This document shows positions 54,301-62,336 of a DNA stretch of 64,000 nucleotides, piece after piece. Source of the DNA: Lachnospiraceae bacterium (lineage in GTDB: Bacteria; Bacillota; Clostridia; Lachnospirales; Lachnospiraceae); assembly GCA_009911185.1 (NCBI GenBank), contig QXWW01000014.1, positions 1 to 64,000 on the forward strand, given 5' to 3'. The first letter of the stretch is position 1; each line of letters starts with the position of its first letter. The position numbers and the translations under genes were made by a program. Under the pieces are notes generated by a model. It made no database searches and was not told the DNA's origin. It saw only the letters and a list, made by a program, of their open reading frames with translations.

Positions 54301-57300
54301 TACTTTCCGCTGCAAAAGGATCCTGCCCGTCGGCATGGAACCAGATCACATATTTGCCAGTCTTGTCATTATAGAGCATCTTGGGCCGCTCAATCACGCA
54401 GCCTTCCGCGGAATTTTCGCCCTGCCAGATATCCGTAAAAATCCTTTTCTGCTCTGCCTCTGTCGTCAAATCGCCGTACAGGCTTGTGAAATACTCATCC
54501 GTGGTAAATTCCTCAAATGTTTTGGCCGTCTTCAACACTAAACCTTCATCCGTCCAATTATACAAATCCGTCGAAGTATACATATGGATGCCTGGGCAGG
54601 GGCGGTAATCGTTGGTCTTATCTTCTCCAATCCAATAGTATTTTTTCACGCCGCCGACCGTAAGCTGCTGAATCTGCCCGCCATGCGCCTGAATCACTTT
54701 TCCATTGTTATCACGGAGTACGGCGCCCTCCACGCCGGAAATGGAATCGTACGTAAAAATTTCCTCAAGCGCGAGATAAGCGTCTGCAAGCATTTTACGG
54801 GCTTTCTTCTGCGCCGCGTCATCCGCCGCCGCATTTGCAGCGGCCATTGCCTCGTCAAAGACTTTCTTCGTATCGGCAGAATACTTGTGTCCTTCCATTT
54901 TCTCCTGGTAATATGCCATCCATCCTTCCAGACTGTCAGGAAGTACAATTTCCGGAACTGTCACGCCCGCTTTCATTCGGTACAGCTTAATCTCCGCTAT
55001 ATTGCAGTTCGCACTGGAATCTCCCTGGGGAACGGCATATTTAACATACCGGTATGCTGCGGCGGGCGAAGCAAAAGCAGTCGCATATACATTGGTGCAT
55101 GTTCCTTCTTTGGGCGTCCCGACAATTGTGTAAAGGCGCGTCCAGTTCTGGCCGTCGTTCGAACCGTAGAAAGAAGCTCCTGTACATCTGTCCGCATAAC
55201 TCTTTCGCGGTGCGTATGCCACGGCGGCAAGATTTTCCTGTTTGCCCATATCAATCTGTACCCAGCCGTCCGCCACACCGTCAAAAAAGGTGTCGTAATT
55301 GCCGTCCACCACATTTGTCACTACATCTGTGCTTTCAACCCCATCTTTATTTGTCCATGGTTTGCTTCCGGTCACCATGCTGGCGTTCAGAGAAACCTCT
55401 TCCATATTCTGTTCAATAAATTCTGTATTCTGTTCCAGAAGTTTCTGATAGATTTTTTCTTCCGCACCCGCATAATCCTGCTGCGGATCATATTCTTCCA
55501 CGCCCTCAATGATAAATGTCGTAATGGAATTTGCCTTCATATCGGCAGTTACACATTTCTTACCGGCATCGGCCGCCGCATTTACATTTTCTGAAACATC
55601 CAGCCACTTTTCACCGGATTCCATGGAACCGCTGGTGCGGTAAGCTGAAATGTTGCCAAGTTTGGCAGCGTCGACAGATGTGAACTTACTTAAGTCAAAC
55701 TTCCATCTCGCATCGCTGCTCTGATCATTCACTGCCACAATGACCAGTTTCTTATTCTCTCTGTCCCAGGCAGCCAGCGTATTGCCGCTGTCCGAACCGA
55801 TAATGGTATATCCCGGACGTATATACCTGGAAAACTGGCCGAACGCCTCATATTTCTTAGTCAGGACAATTTCCTCATTGTTATGGTCTCCGATAGCAAG
55901 CCCCCAGTATCCCGCATTCTTGTTACTGATGGCTTCCTCTACGGTATTGTGATCGAACGGATGGCTGGCGTCCACATTGATATCCACAGCATTCCACAAA
56001 ATCCATGCGGAAGCTTTCAGACCGTTGAGATCTTTGATAATCTGCTGTGCCAGGCCAAGAGCCGCGCTCATCTCTCCTGCATTTGCACCCGCGCTGTAGC
56101 TCCCGTCTACCTCGGACATCCACAGATTCTTGCCCTCCTGTTCTGCCAGAGCACGCAGTTCCTCCCGTTTTGAGCCGCTGTAAGTATGCGTATCAATTCT
56201 GGTCACGGCTTTTCTGGCTTCCTCTGACAGTTTGTTATAGGAAGTAATTGCCTTATCAATATCTGTCTCATCGGTACCGGAAAAAATAATATTCTCCAGA
56301 GCGCTCTTAACATTTGCGTCTGTGGCCGCTTCTGCTCTGGTCTTTAATTCATTGTACAAAGCAGTGATAATCCTGGATTGAGAATCGCCCGGGTCAAAAT
56401 GGCATCCCTCCTGCTTATTGCTATTTGCCCCCCAGTAGTTTGTATCCGGTTCGTTCATAGGAGACGTGCTTTGAAAGGTAATTCCATTTTCCGTCCAGTG
56501 GACAATCACATCCGCCATATATGACGCAAATGCATGGTAGGAATCCGCCCGCAGATTATCCTTGCTGGCGTCCGATGCGCCTGAACTGCATCCGCTGTTC
56601 GTCATGAAATAGGGCGGCGAATTGGAAAATGCCTCCGCAATAAAATCCTGTCCGCCTGCATTTGCCGCAGCTTTGAGAATATTCATCTGGTTCCTGTCTG
56701 CATCCCAGTCGTAATTCCAGGCATATCCGCATTCTTCGTCTACTCTGGTAAATTCCTCCTGGTACTGCTCTATGGTCTTTTCCGAGGTATCAATCTTTGT
56801 CACATCCACGCAATACCCGGGAACTACAGAATCCGAACGCTTAATATGGGAAGAATGCAAAAACTCATCTTCTCCCTCCTGCAAAACGCCTTCTTCTCCG
56901 GCTTTGATGACCGCCATCTTCACAAAATCCAAAGTCCAGGCGCCGCTGCCTGCTACCTGAATCTTGTTATCGCCTGCTTTTAATTGCACATTGGGGATCG
57001 TTACTCTAAACAACGCCTGATTGCTGCCAGTAGCTTCTATCATTTTCCCCTGCTGTATCTGCGCATTGTCAATGATATGCACCTGCGCTGTATCGCTTCC
57101 TTCCGCAATCATTTCCGGATTTACGCGAATCGCCACATTACGGGTGCTGTCGTTATTATGCATTAAAATCAATTTTACCGTATAATTTCCCGCTTCTTTT
57201 ACATTCACAGTAAAATGAAGGTTATCTCCGGAACCAACTTCACCATCTAAAGCATTTATGTAACCGATATATTTAAACTGTCCTACCTTGCTTCCTCTGA

Positions 57301-57784
57301 TGATTCCAAAATCTGCGTCAGAAACGGTATACAGCGCATCTTTCAGCCCTGTCTGGTCTGTAATTACCATCTTGGAACCCGCATAGGAAGGTTTACGCCC
57401 ATTCGTCTCCAAATCATAAAACTGAGCTTTTTCGTTCGCGGCAAGCGTATGGTCGCCGCCGCCGACATTGTAACGGCCGATATTCATATGCAGTCCATTC
57501 TCACTGAAAAACAATTCTGCGGCCTGCTGAGTCATTTTTTCACTGTAGCCCAGCCGGTTCGCCCACCAGCATAAAGATGTGCCGAAGCCCTCAAATTCAC
57601 CCCAGCCGTCGCCATCGGTGTCGTGAAACTTTGAGGCGGCCTGCGGCTGAATAGAGACCTTGATATCTGCCGCCGTCTCAGCTTCTCCCGCCGCATAGCT
57701 TACGCCCATTCCCTGCAGCGGCAGCGCCGTAACGAAAAGAGCCGCCGCTGTAATTGCGCCAATACATTTTCTGAATCCTTTCAT
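51362..57784 (-). CDS. Giant secreted GH30-GH43 fusion, predicted arabinogalactan-degrading enzyme
   Basis: The protein has 2140 residues; the start at 57784 follows AAGGAGG, and a signal peptide is present. A GH30-like barrel (about 40-760) is split by a beta-sandwich insert (about 145-295). Its GFGTSLCWWANRLGYS recalls endo-beta-1,6-galactanases (subfamily 5). The acid/base Glu is near 445 (SPMNEPDTNYW) and the nucleophile Glu near 558 (WMSEVDGSYS). A discoidin/CBM32-like module lies at about 785-940. The GH43-like domain (about 1015-1460, AHGGQIQQL and YYWIGEDK) resembles subfamily 24 exo-beta-1,3-galactanases. Then come a CBM-like module, a Pro-Glu-Asp linker, FIVAR-like repeats, a Big-like domain and a lysine-rich Fn3 module. 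The two activities would attack side chains and backbone of type II arabinogalactan. Subfamily calls are by eye. Confidence 0.82.
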   Translation of the reverse strand: MKGFRKCIGAITAAALFVTALPLQGMGVSYAAGEAETAADIKVSIQPQAASKFHDTDGDGWGEFEGFGTSLCWWANRLGYSEKMTQQAAELFFSENGLHMNIGRYNVGGGDHTLAANEKAQFYDLETNGRKPSYAGSKMVITDQTGLKDALYTVSDADFGIIRGSKVGQFKYIGYINALDGEVGSGDNLHFTVNVKEAGNYTVKLILMHNNDSTRNVAIRVNPEMIAEGSDTAQVHIIDNAQIQQGKMIEATGSNQALFRVTIPNVQLKAGDNKIQVAGSGAWTLDFVKMAVIKAGEEGVLQEGEDEFLHSSHIKRSDSVVPGYCVDVTKIDTSEKTIEQYQEEFTRVDEECGYAWNYDWDADRNQMNILKAAANAGGQDFIAEAFSNSPPYFMTNSGCSSGASDASKDNLRADSYHAFASYMADVIVHWTENGITFQSTSPMNEPDTNYWGANSNKQEGCHFDPGDSQSRIITALYNELKTRAEAATDANVKSALENIIFSGTDETDIDKAITSYNKLSEEARKAVTRIDTHTYSGSKREELRALAEQEGKNLWMSEVDGSYSAGANAGEMSAALGLAQQIIKDLNGLKASAWILWNAVDINVDASHPFDHNTVEEAISNKNAGYWGLAIGDHNNEEIVLTKKYEAFGQFSRYIRPGYTIIGSDSGNTLAAWDRENKKLVIVAVNDQSSDARWKFDLSKFTSVDAAKLGNISAYRTSGSMESGEKWLDVSENVNAAADAGKKCVTADMKANSITTFIIEGVEEYDPQQDYAGAEEKIYQKLLEQNTEFIEQNMEEVSLNASMVTGSKPWTNKDGVESTDVVTNVVDGNYDTFFDGVADGWVQIDMGKQENLAAVAYAPRKSYADRCTGASFYGSNDGQNWTRLYTIVGTPKEGTCTNVYATAFASPAAAYRYVKYAVPQGDSSANCNIAEIKLYRMKAGVTVPEIVLPDSLEGWMAYYQEKMEGHKYSADTKKVFDEAMAAANAAADDAAQKKARKMLADAYLALEEIFTYDSISGVEGAVLRDNNGKVIQAHGGQIQQLTVGGVKKYYWIGEDKTNDYRPCPGIHMYTSTDLYNWTDEGLVLKTAKTFEEFTTDEYFTSLYGDLTTEAEQKRIFTDIWQGENSAEGCVIERPKMLYNDKTGKYVIWFHADGQDPFAAESTGNYAKAKAGVAIADSPTGPYKLLGSYLLNTDVTLDKHGFDGDVGGHVRDMNLFKDDDGTAYVMYSSDGNENMYIARLNEEYTNVAEPDNTKAQKGVGKDFTLNFKGESREAPAMFKYRDKYYMITSGCTGWAPNPARYAVADHPMGPFQMVGDPCTDQGAQTTYDTQSTCVFPVGDPAEGKFIYMGDRWNTADTGSSLRDSRYVWLPVEFIDHGAQIALRRYADWKLDILGELQIDTKLPETAASVKELKEKLPDTIDITIGGQKQQGVLAEWSGFPQTETLGDVTLTAVLQNGRKISHTAYIVNNKMIYFFDCARDSSEYLEAAKKITDKIRNTAADQAYSAENRAGYAGALGTDFKVRDAKSAGTINMWSTGYWAEKGKNIDYAFDLEAGSYTVAAGYQEWWGSSTASRPMKITARSDNKELAAQTFDLAKSSGMQQEIKFTLEKDAKVTVSNSKTGGSDPVLSWIAVIQNTGTETPEDPEDPVDPEEPEDPEDPEEPEDPEDPVIINKEALNETIRKAELLNEKDYLAESFSSFKEVFESAVSIQENPDASQDDVDEANTMLSQAMETLKTKTVKKYLEDEIKKYTVPENQKDEYTPASWEFYAQKLQDAQTLINSEDLTEEAAKSAVSALEAAKMGLEPAGEVETPADKEALNETIRKAELLNEKDYLAENWSILKDALAYARGVQQDPQAAQTDVDAANARLIQAMEALETKTVKKYLEEAIVQYTIPENQKDQYTSASWELYVQKLQAVKDLLNSEGVTETAVKSAISALEAAKAALQPAGPAGTIPQQKEEQALVFTKEYTKKLGDKPFALNISGAQGALSYQVSDSRVAVMKNGKINLKGTGICTITVTAAATDHYNAKSVTVMIKVSPKKAVLNSVKAIKGTKLTVKWKKDTKASGYEVQYCLKKNFKSGVKKADIKKSKTSSKTIKKGLKKNKRYYVRIRAYKKVKVNQKFTKLYGPWSKVRRSGKVK
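52006..52760. repeat. Tandem FIVAR-like repeat, about 429 bp per unit
   Basis: Two units of about 143 residues share NKEALNETIRKAELLNEKDY, TKTVKKYLE and YTxPENQKDxYT motifs. Both protein and DNA are similar between units, indicating internal duplication in the GH30-GH43 gene. Confidence 0.75.
52775..52870. repeat. Low-complexity repeat encoding an acidic Pro-Glu-Asp linker
   Basis: Repeating GGATCTTCTGG / GGATCTTCCGG units encode a linker made of PEDP, PEEP and VDP units (about 30 residues). It separates the catalytic half from the helical repeats. Slippage could vary its length. Confidence 0.8.
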
Positions 57785-57881
57785 ATTCTTCCTCCTTTTC
57801 CTTTTTATTTGCAAATACTTACAAAACCTGGCTATTCATACCATACCTGCATCATTCACTTTTTATATAAATGATATTTAT

Positions 57882-57910
57882 ATTCTATTATTTTTTAGTA
57901 AAATTCTCAA
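57882..57910 (-). promoter_or_regulatory. Promoter of the GH30-GH43 gene
   Basis: On the minus strand TTGAGA (57910-57905) and TAGAAT (57887-57882) are 17 bp apart. The leader is about 90 nt and AT-rich. Confidence 0.55.
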
Positions 57911-57960
57911 CTATTTTCATAAATTTTCCTGATAAAATTGTATTTTTTGTGAAAACAGAT

Positions 57961-58001
57961 AAAAAGCAGAGAAAAAACTATACGTTTTTTCCCTGCTTTT
58001 T
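57961..58001 (-). terminator. Terminator of the dapF-dapL operon
   Basis: AAAAAGCAGAGAAAAAAC and GTTTTTTCCCTGCTTTTT form a long hairpin with one mismatch, with T-runs in both directions. It lies about 80 bp past the dapL stop. Confidence 0.7.
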
Positions 58002-58078
58002 GGTCAAATCTTACCTATTTTAACAAACACCAATTACCAGTTTCTGAAACTTCTTTCTTTTCTTCCATTAAGAAAATT

Positions 58079-59293
58079 CTACAGCTTTTTCACCCGCTCT
58101 ATGGCTGCCAGCGTATTCTCATAGCTTCCAAAAGCCGTAAGCCTGAAATATCCTTCCCCGCTGGGACCGAAACCAGAACCGGGCGTTCCCACTACATTTG
58201 CGCGCTCCAGCAGATAATCAAAAAATTCCCAGGAAGTCATTTTATCCGGGGTTTTCAGCCAGATATAGGGAGCGTTCACTCCGCCGAACACCGTGTACCC
58301 CGCCTCCTGCAGTCCTGCCTTAATTATGGCTGCATTCTTCATATAATATGCCACTTGTTCCTTAAGCTGCGCCCTGCCCTCCGGACTATAGGTCGCTTCC
58401 CCAGCACGCTGTACGATATAAGGCGCCCCGTTAAATTTCGTCCCATGGCGGCGCGCCCACATGCCATGAAGGGAGACGTCTTTGCATTTCAGTTCCTTAG
58501 GCACAACGGTATATCCTAAACGCACTCCGGTAAAACCTGCATTTTTGGAAAAACTCTTTAACTCAATGGCACAGGTCTTAGCGCCCTGGCACTCATAAAT
58601 GGAATGCGCCACATCCTCCTCAGAAATATAAGCCTCATAGGCGCCGTCGTAGATAATCACTGCTCCACATTTATTGGCATAATCCACCCACTCCTGCAAT
58701 TGCCCTTTGGTAATGGTGGTTCCGGTCGGGTTATTGGGGAGACACAGATAAATGATATCCGGCGTTTTCCGGGGAAATTCCGGCACGAACCCATTGTCCA
58801 TCGTACAGGGCATATAAATGACGTCGCTCCATGTCTCTGTCTTCGTGTCATAGACGCCTGTCCGTCCTGACATTACATTGGAATCCACATATACCGGGTA
58901 CACCGGATCGCACACGGCGATACGGTTATCCTGTGCAAAAATTTCCTGAATATTGGCAGAATCGCTCTTTGCCCCGTCGGAAACAAAAATTTCATCTGCA
59001 GAAATGTCGCATCCCCTGGATTTATAGTCATTTTCCGCAATCGCATTGCGCAGAAATTCATATCCCAGATCCGGGGCGTATCCGTGAAAAGTCTCCGCCT
59101 TTCCCATCTCGTCCACCGCCTTGTGCATCGCCTCTATGACGGCAGGCGCCAAAGGCTGGGTCACATCGCCGATTCCCAGGCGGATAATATCCTGATCGGG
59201 ATTTGCCTCAGTAAAGGCTGATACCTTCCTGGCAATGGTACTGAATAAATAGCTTCCTGGAAGCTTCTGGTAATTTTCATTAATCTTAAACAT
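58079..59293 (-). CDS. dapL: LL-diaminopimelate aminotransferase
   Basis: This 404-residue PLP enzyme makes LL-diaminopimelate directly from tetrahydrodipicolinate, bypassing the succinylase and acetylase routes. It is a fold-type I aminotransferase with RLGIGDVTQPLAP near the N-terminus, YLCLPNNPTGT, the PLP lysine in SFSKNAGFTGVRLGY, and a conserved C-terminus. The start at 59293 follows GAGGAG. It lies 29 bp after dapF on the same strand, and the two form consecutive steps to meso-diaminopimelate for lysine and peptidoglycan. Confidence 0.95.
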   Translation of the reverse strand: MFKINENYQKLPGSYLFSTIARKVSAFTEANPDQDIIRLGIGDVTQPLAPAVIEAMHKAVDEMGKAETFHGYAPDLGYEFLRNAIAENDYKSRGCDISADEIFVSDGAKSDSANIQEIFAQDNRIAVCDPVYPVYVDSNVMSGRTGVYDTKTETWSDVIYMPCTMDNGFVPEFPRKTPDIIYLCLPNNPTGTTITKGQLQEWVDYANKCGAVIIYDGAYEAYISEEDVAHSIYECQGAKTCAIELKSFSKNAGFTGVRLGYTVVPKELKCKDVSLHGMWARRHGTKFNGAPYIVQRAGEATYSPEGRAQLKEQVAYYMKNAAIIKAGLQEAGYTVFGGVNAPYIWLKTPDKMTSWEFFDYLLERANVVGTPGSGFGPSGEGYFRLTAFGSYENTLAAIERVKKL

Positions 59294-59322
59294 ATCTTCT
59301 CCTCTTTTCATCAAATATAAAT

Positions 59323-60180
59323 CTATTTATACCGGCTTTCTCCCGGCAATTCTATCTCCCCGTCAAAAACAGTAACGGCAGGGCCCGTCATATAGACGGG
59401 CGCGTCGGCACCCTCCCATGCGATTTTAAGTTCTCCTCCAGGGAGCAGGACGGTTGTCTCTTTTGCGGTCTTTTTATTCAGTATGGCGGCAACCGCCGCA
59501 GCGCAGGCTCCCGTACCGCAGGCAAGCGTCTCTCCGCTCCCCCGCTCCCACACGCGCATACGCAGGGTATGATTGTCAATCACATTTACAAACTCGGTAT
59601 TGACCCGTTTGGGAAAACGGGGATGGTTTTCAAAAGCAGACCCGATGGTTTCGAGATCCAATGTCCTTACATCTTCCTCCAAAAACAGTACACAATGGGG
59701 ATTCCCCATCGATACTGCCGTCATAACATATGTTTTTCCCGCCGCCTTTAGAGGAACGTTTACCGCCTGTTCCGTTTCGGATACCACGGGAATCTCTGCC
59801 GCATTCAGACAGGGGGTTCCCATATTCACTTTTACCCGGGATACTTTTCCGTCTTCTATATAAAGCTTTAAAGATTTCATTCCTGCAAGGGTATCAACAC
59901 TGATTTGGGTCTGATCCGTCAAGCCGTAATCATAGACGTATTTCGCCACGCAGCGGATGCCATTTCCACACATTTCCCCGCGGGAACCGTCTGCATTGTA
60001 CATCGCCATCTCAAAATCGGCGCGCTGCGACGGCCGGATCAGAATCAGACCGTCCGCTCCAACGCCAAAATGGCGGTCGCTGACAAATCTCGCCGTTTCT
60101 TCGGGATTTACAATCTCCTCTTTGAAACAGTTCACATAGACATAATCATTTCCCGCTCCCTGCATCTTTGTAAATTTCAT
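59323..60180 (-). CDS. dapF: Diaminopimelate epimerase
   Basis: This 285-residue enzyme converts LL- to meso-diaminopimelate with two active-site cysteines, seen in EMCGNGIRC and LACGTGACAA. FTKMQGAGNDYVYVN is the family N-terminus. The start at 60180 follows AGGAG; the ATG six codons upstream has none. Upstream lie a possible small gene and an AT-rich stretch with TATAAT near 60238, a possible own promoter. Confidence 0.96.
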   Translation of the reverse strand: MKFTKMQGAGNDYVYVNCFKEEIVNPEETARFVSDRHFGVGADGLILIRPSQRADFEMAMYNADGSRGEMCGNGIRCVAKYVYDYGLTDQTQISVDTLAGMKSLKLYIEDGKVSRVKVNMGTPCLNAAEIPVVSETEQAVNVPLKAAGKTYVMTAVSMGNPHCVLFLEEDVRTLDLETIGSAFENHPRFPKRVNTEFVNVIDNHTLRMRVWERGSGETLACGTGACAAAVAAILNKKTAKETTVLLPGGELKIAWEGADAPVYMTGPAVTVFDGEIELPGESRYK

Positions 60181-60248
60181 TTCCTGCTCCTTTCTCAAAC
60201 AACGGGGAACATATATCAGCGCTCCCGGTTATTACAATTATATACCTA

Positions 60249-60332
60249 TCATTCTATCTTTATTGAACTGAAATGTAAAAGGACGCCCCCGACTACCAGA
60301 CCCGTTTTTTTATTTTTTAGACATCTTCGCAT
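60249..60332 (-). CDS. Possible 27-residue peptide between the ANTAR gene and dapF
   Basis: ATG at 60332 has AAAGGAG at good spacing and opens 27 codons, MRRCLKNKKTGLVVGGVLL... followed by a short polar end. It has a basic start and a short hydrophobic core. It is not recognised. Support comes only from the ribosome binding site and position directly after the ANTAR gene. Confidence 0.28.
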   Translation of the reverse strand: MRRCLKNKKTGLVVGGVLLHFSSIKIE

Positions 60333-60354
60333 GGCCGCTCCTTTCTTGCCGCCG

Positions 60355-60903
60355 TCACCTCTGCAGCATACTGAGAATCATCTGCGCCGCTTCCGAAAGG
60401 CTGGTTCCACTGTCCATGCTGCTTTTCTGTATGTAACGATGCGCCTCCTCCTCCGTCATATTGTTCCTTGCCATCAGCACTTTCTTCGCCTGCTCTATCA
60501 TCTGCCTTTCTTCCCCGCTGCGCTCTGCCGGTCCTTTCTTTCGCTTTTTCCGTCTGCGGACATCTGTATGCGACATCATTTGAAGCGTGCTCAAAAGCTC
60601 ATGAACCTTCAAAGGCATGGACAGGGCGACCACATTTTCTGCGATACCCTGTTCCCACAAAGCGGGGGCGGCCAGCACAAGCATTTGAATATACGGCGGA
60701 AGATATTCCCGAAGCTGGGTGTACATCATATCCTGCATCCGCCCGGCACATACTACAATTCCCTCTTCCATTATATCCGCATACTGCAGTGTCTGGGCGC
60801 CTGTCGTACACACTGCATGTACCTGAAATCCATTTTTCACTAAAATACTCTTGATGCTTTTTCCATTTTCCAACCTGGGAAAGGTGACAATTATATGATT
60901 CAA
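60355..60903 (-). CDS. ANTAR-domain regulator with pseudo-receiver
   Basis: The protein has 182 residues and starts at a TTG (60903) with GGAGGG 8 nt upstream. Residues 1-115 look like a receiver fold but lack the phospho-acceptor Asp: the strand-3 end reads GIVVCAGRMQDMM. A basic linker (RRRKKRKKG) leads to an ANTAR domain (about 128-180, ERQMIEQAKKVLMARNNMTEEEAHRYIQ). ANTAR domains bind tandem RNA hairpins to prevent termination, often in nitrogen genes. It lies 18 bp after glnA, so it probably regulates nitrogen assimilation genes without phosphorylation. Confidence 0.87.
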   Translation of the reverse strand: MNHIIVTFPRLENGKSIKSILVKNGFQVHAVCTTGAQTLQYADIMEEGIVVCAGRMQDMMYTQLREYLPPYIQMLVLAAPALWEQGIAENVVALSMPLKVHELLSTLQMMSHTDVRRRKKRKKGPAERSGEERQMIEQAKKVLMARNNMTEEEAHRYIQKSSMDSGTSLSEAAQMILSMLQR

Positions 60904-60921
60904 AACACTCCCTCCATGGAC

Positions 60922-62253
60922 TTATATTTTGTAAAGGTAATTGTCAATTTCCCAATCCGTCACCTGCCTGCAGTAATTCTGCCATTCTGCACGCTTTGCC
61001 TCCACATATTTTTCCGAAATATGGCTGCCTAATACCCGGCGCAATAACCCATCCTGTTTCAAAGCTTCCACTGCTTCTCCCAAAGTGGCCGGCAATTGTT
61101 CAATTTTAAGCGCCTCCCGCGCTTCCCTGGACATATCCATAACGCTGCTGCTAACTGGGGCCGGCGGCAAGGTCTGCTTCTTTATACCGTCAAGCCCCGC
61201 AGACAGGCAGACCGCAAGGGCAAGGTAAGGATTGGCCGCCGGATCCGGGCAGCGCAGTTCAATTCTGGTATCTTCCCCTCTCGCCTGCGGAATCCGAATC
61301 AAAGGACGCCTGTGGCTTGCCGACCAGGTAATATGAAGCGGCGCTTCAAACCCCGGCACCAGACGCTTGTAGGAATTAACGAGCGGATTCGTGACAGCAG
61401 TCATTCCCCGCATATGCTCCATCAAACCTCCTATAAAATAATATGCTTCCCGGCTTAAGCCCAGCGTATCTTTTGTGTCTTCGAATATATTTCTGCCGTC
61501 TCTGGCCACAGAAATATTCAAATGCATTCCCGAACCGTTAACGCCATATTTGGGCTTTGGCATAAAACTTGCAAACAATCCGAACCGTTTGGCAATGGTC
61601 TTTACCGCCAGCTTAAAAGTCATAATGTTATCTGCCGTCGCCAGAGCTTCGTCATAGCGAAAATCAATCCTGTGCTGCGCCGGGGCCGCCTCATGGTGGG
61701 AAGATTCTATCTCAAATCCCATATCTTCCAGGGTAAGCACCATATCGCGCCTGGCGTTTTCTCCAAGATCCACCGGCCCTAAATCAAAAAAGCCTGCACG
61801 TTCATGGGACACCGTGGTCGGGCCTCCATTCTCGTCCGTATGAAACAGGAAAAATTCACACTCCGGCCCTACATTGAACTGGTACCCCAGCTTCGCCGCC
61901 TCTGCAATCACCTGCTTTAAAATATATCTGGGATCTCCTTCAAAGGGCGTCCGGTCCGGGCGATAGATATCACAAATAATTCTCGCCACCTTGCCCTGCT
62001 GGGGACGCCAGGGAAATATCACAAAGGTGTCCAGATCCGGATACAGATACATATCCGGCTCTTCAATACGCACAAACCCCTCCACGGAAGAACCGTCAAA
62101 CATGCACTGGTTATTCAGCGCCTTTTCCAGCTGGCTCCTGGTAATCGCCATATTTTTAAGAGTTCCAAACATATCGGTAAACTGAAGGCGGATAAATTCC
62201 ACATCCTCTTCCTCCACGATACGGATAATCTCCTGTTTCGTATATTTGCTCAT
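60922..62253 (-). CDS. glnA: Glutamine synthetase, type I (GSI-alpha)
   Basis: At 443 residues the protein has the length of the GSI-alpha group of Gram-positives. The start MSKYTKQEI at 62253 follows AAGGAG; the longer frame has no support. Signatures include FDGSSVEGF, the ATP-binding FMPKPKYGVNGSGMHLN, and ARGEDTRIELRCPDPAANPYLA. It makes glutamine from glutamate, ammonia and ATP. Its own promoter lies within the end of hisA, and an ANTAR regulator follows. Confidence 0.96.
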   Translation of the reverse strand: MSKYTKQEIIRIVEEEDVEFIRLQFTDMFGTLKNMAITRSQLEKALNNQCMFDGSSVEGFVRIEEPDMYLYPDLDTFVIFPWRPQQGKVARIICDIYRPDRTPFEGDPRYILKQVIAEAAKLGYQFNVGPECEFFLFHTDENGGPTTVSHERAGFFDLGPVDLGENARRDMVLTLEDMGFEIESSHHEAAPAQHRIDFRYDEALATADNIMTFKLAVKTIAKRFGLFASFMPKPKYGVNGSGMHLNISVARDGRNIFEDTKDTLGLSREAYYFIGGLMEHMRGMTAVTNPLVNSYKRLVPGFEAPLHITWSASHRRPLIRIPQARGEDTRIELRCPDPAANPYLALAVCLSAGLDGIKKQTLPPAPVSSSVMDMSREAREALKIEQLPATLGEAVEALKQDGLLRRVLGSHISEKYVEAKRAEWQNYCRQVTDWEIDNYLYKI

Positions 62254-62308
62254 GATGCCAACACTCCTTTTACCATAACTGCGCGCAATGAATTTTAATG
62301 ATTTTTTC

Positions 62309-62336
62309 ATTATACGTCTTTTCACTGGAAAGTCAA
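62309..62336 (-). promoter_or_regulatory. Promoter of glnA
   Basis: On the minus strand TTGACT (62336-62331) and a perfect TATAAT (62314-62309) are 16 bp apart. The -35 overlaps the last codons of hisA. Confidence 0.65.

Noticed and set aside
54584-55594. 336-codon open frame antisense to the GH30-GH43 gene
   Set aside because: It lies inside a clearly coding gene, and its composition is typical of an antisense shadow. No promoter or ribosome binding site.
59905-60843. 312-codon frame antisense to dapF and the ANTAR gene
   Set aside because: It spans two real genes and an intergenic gap on the other strand, with no start signal or domain.
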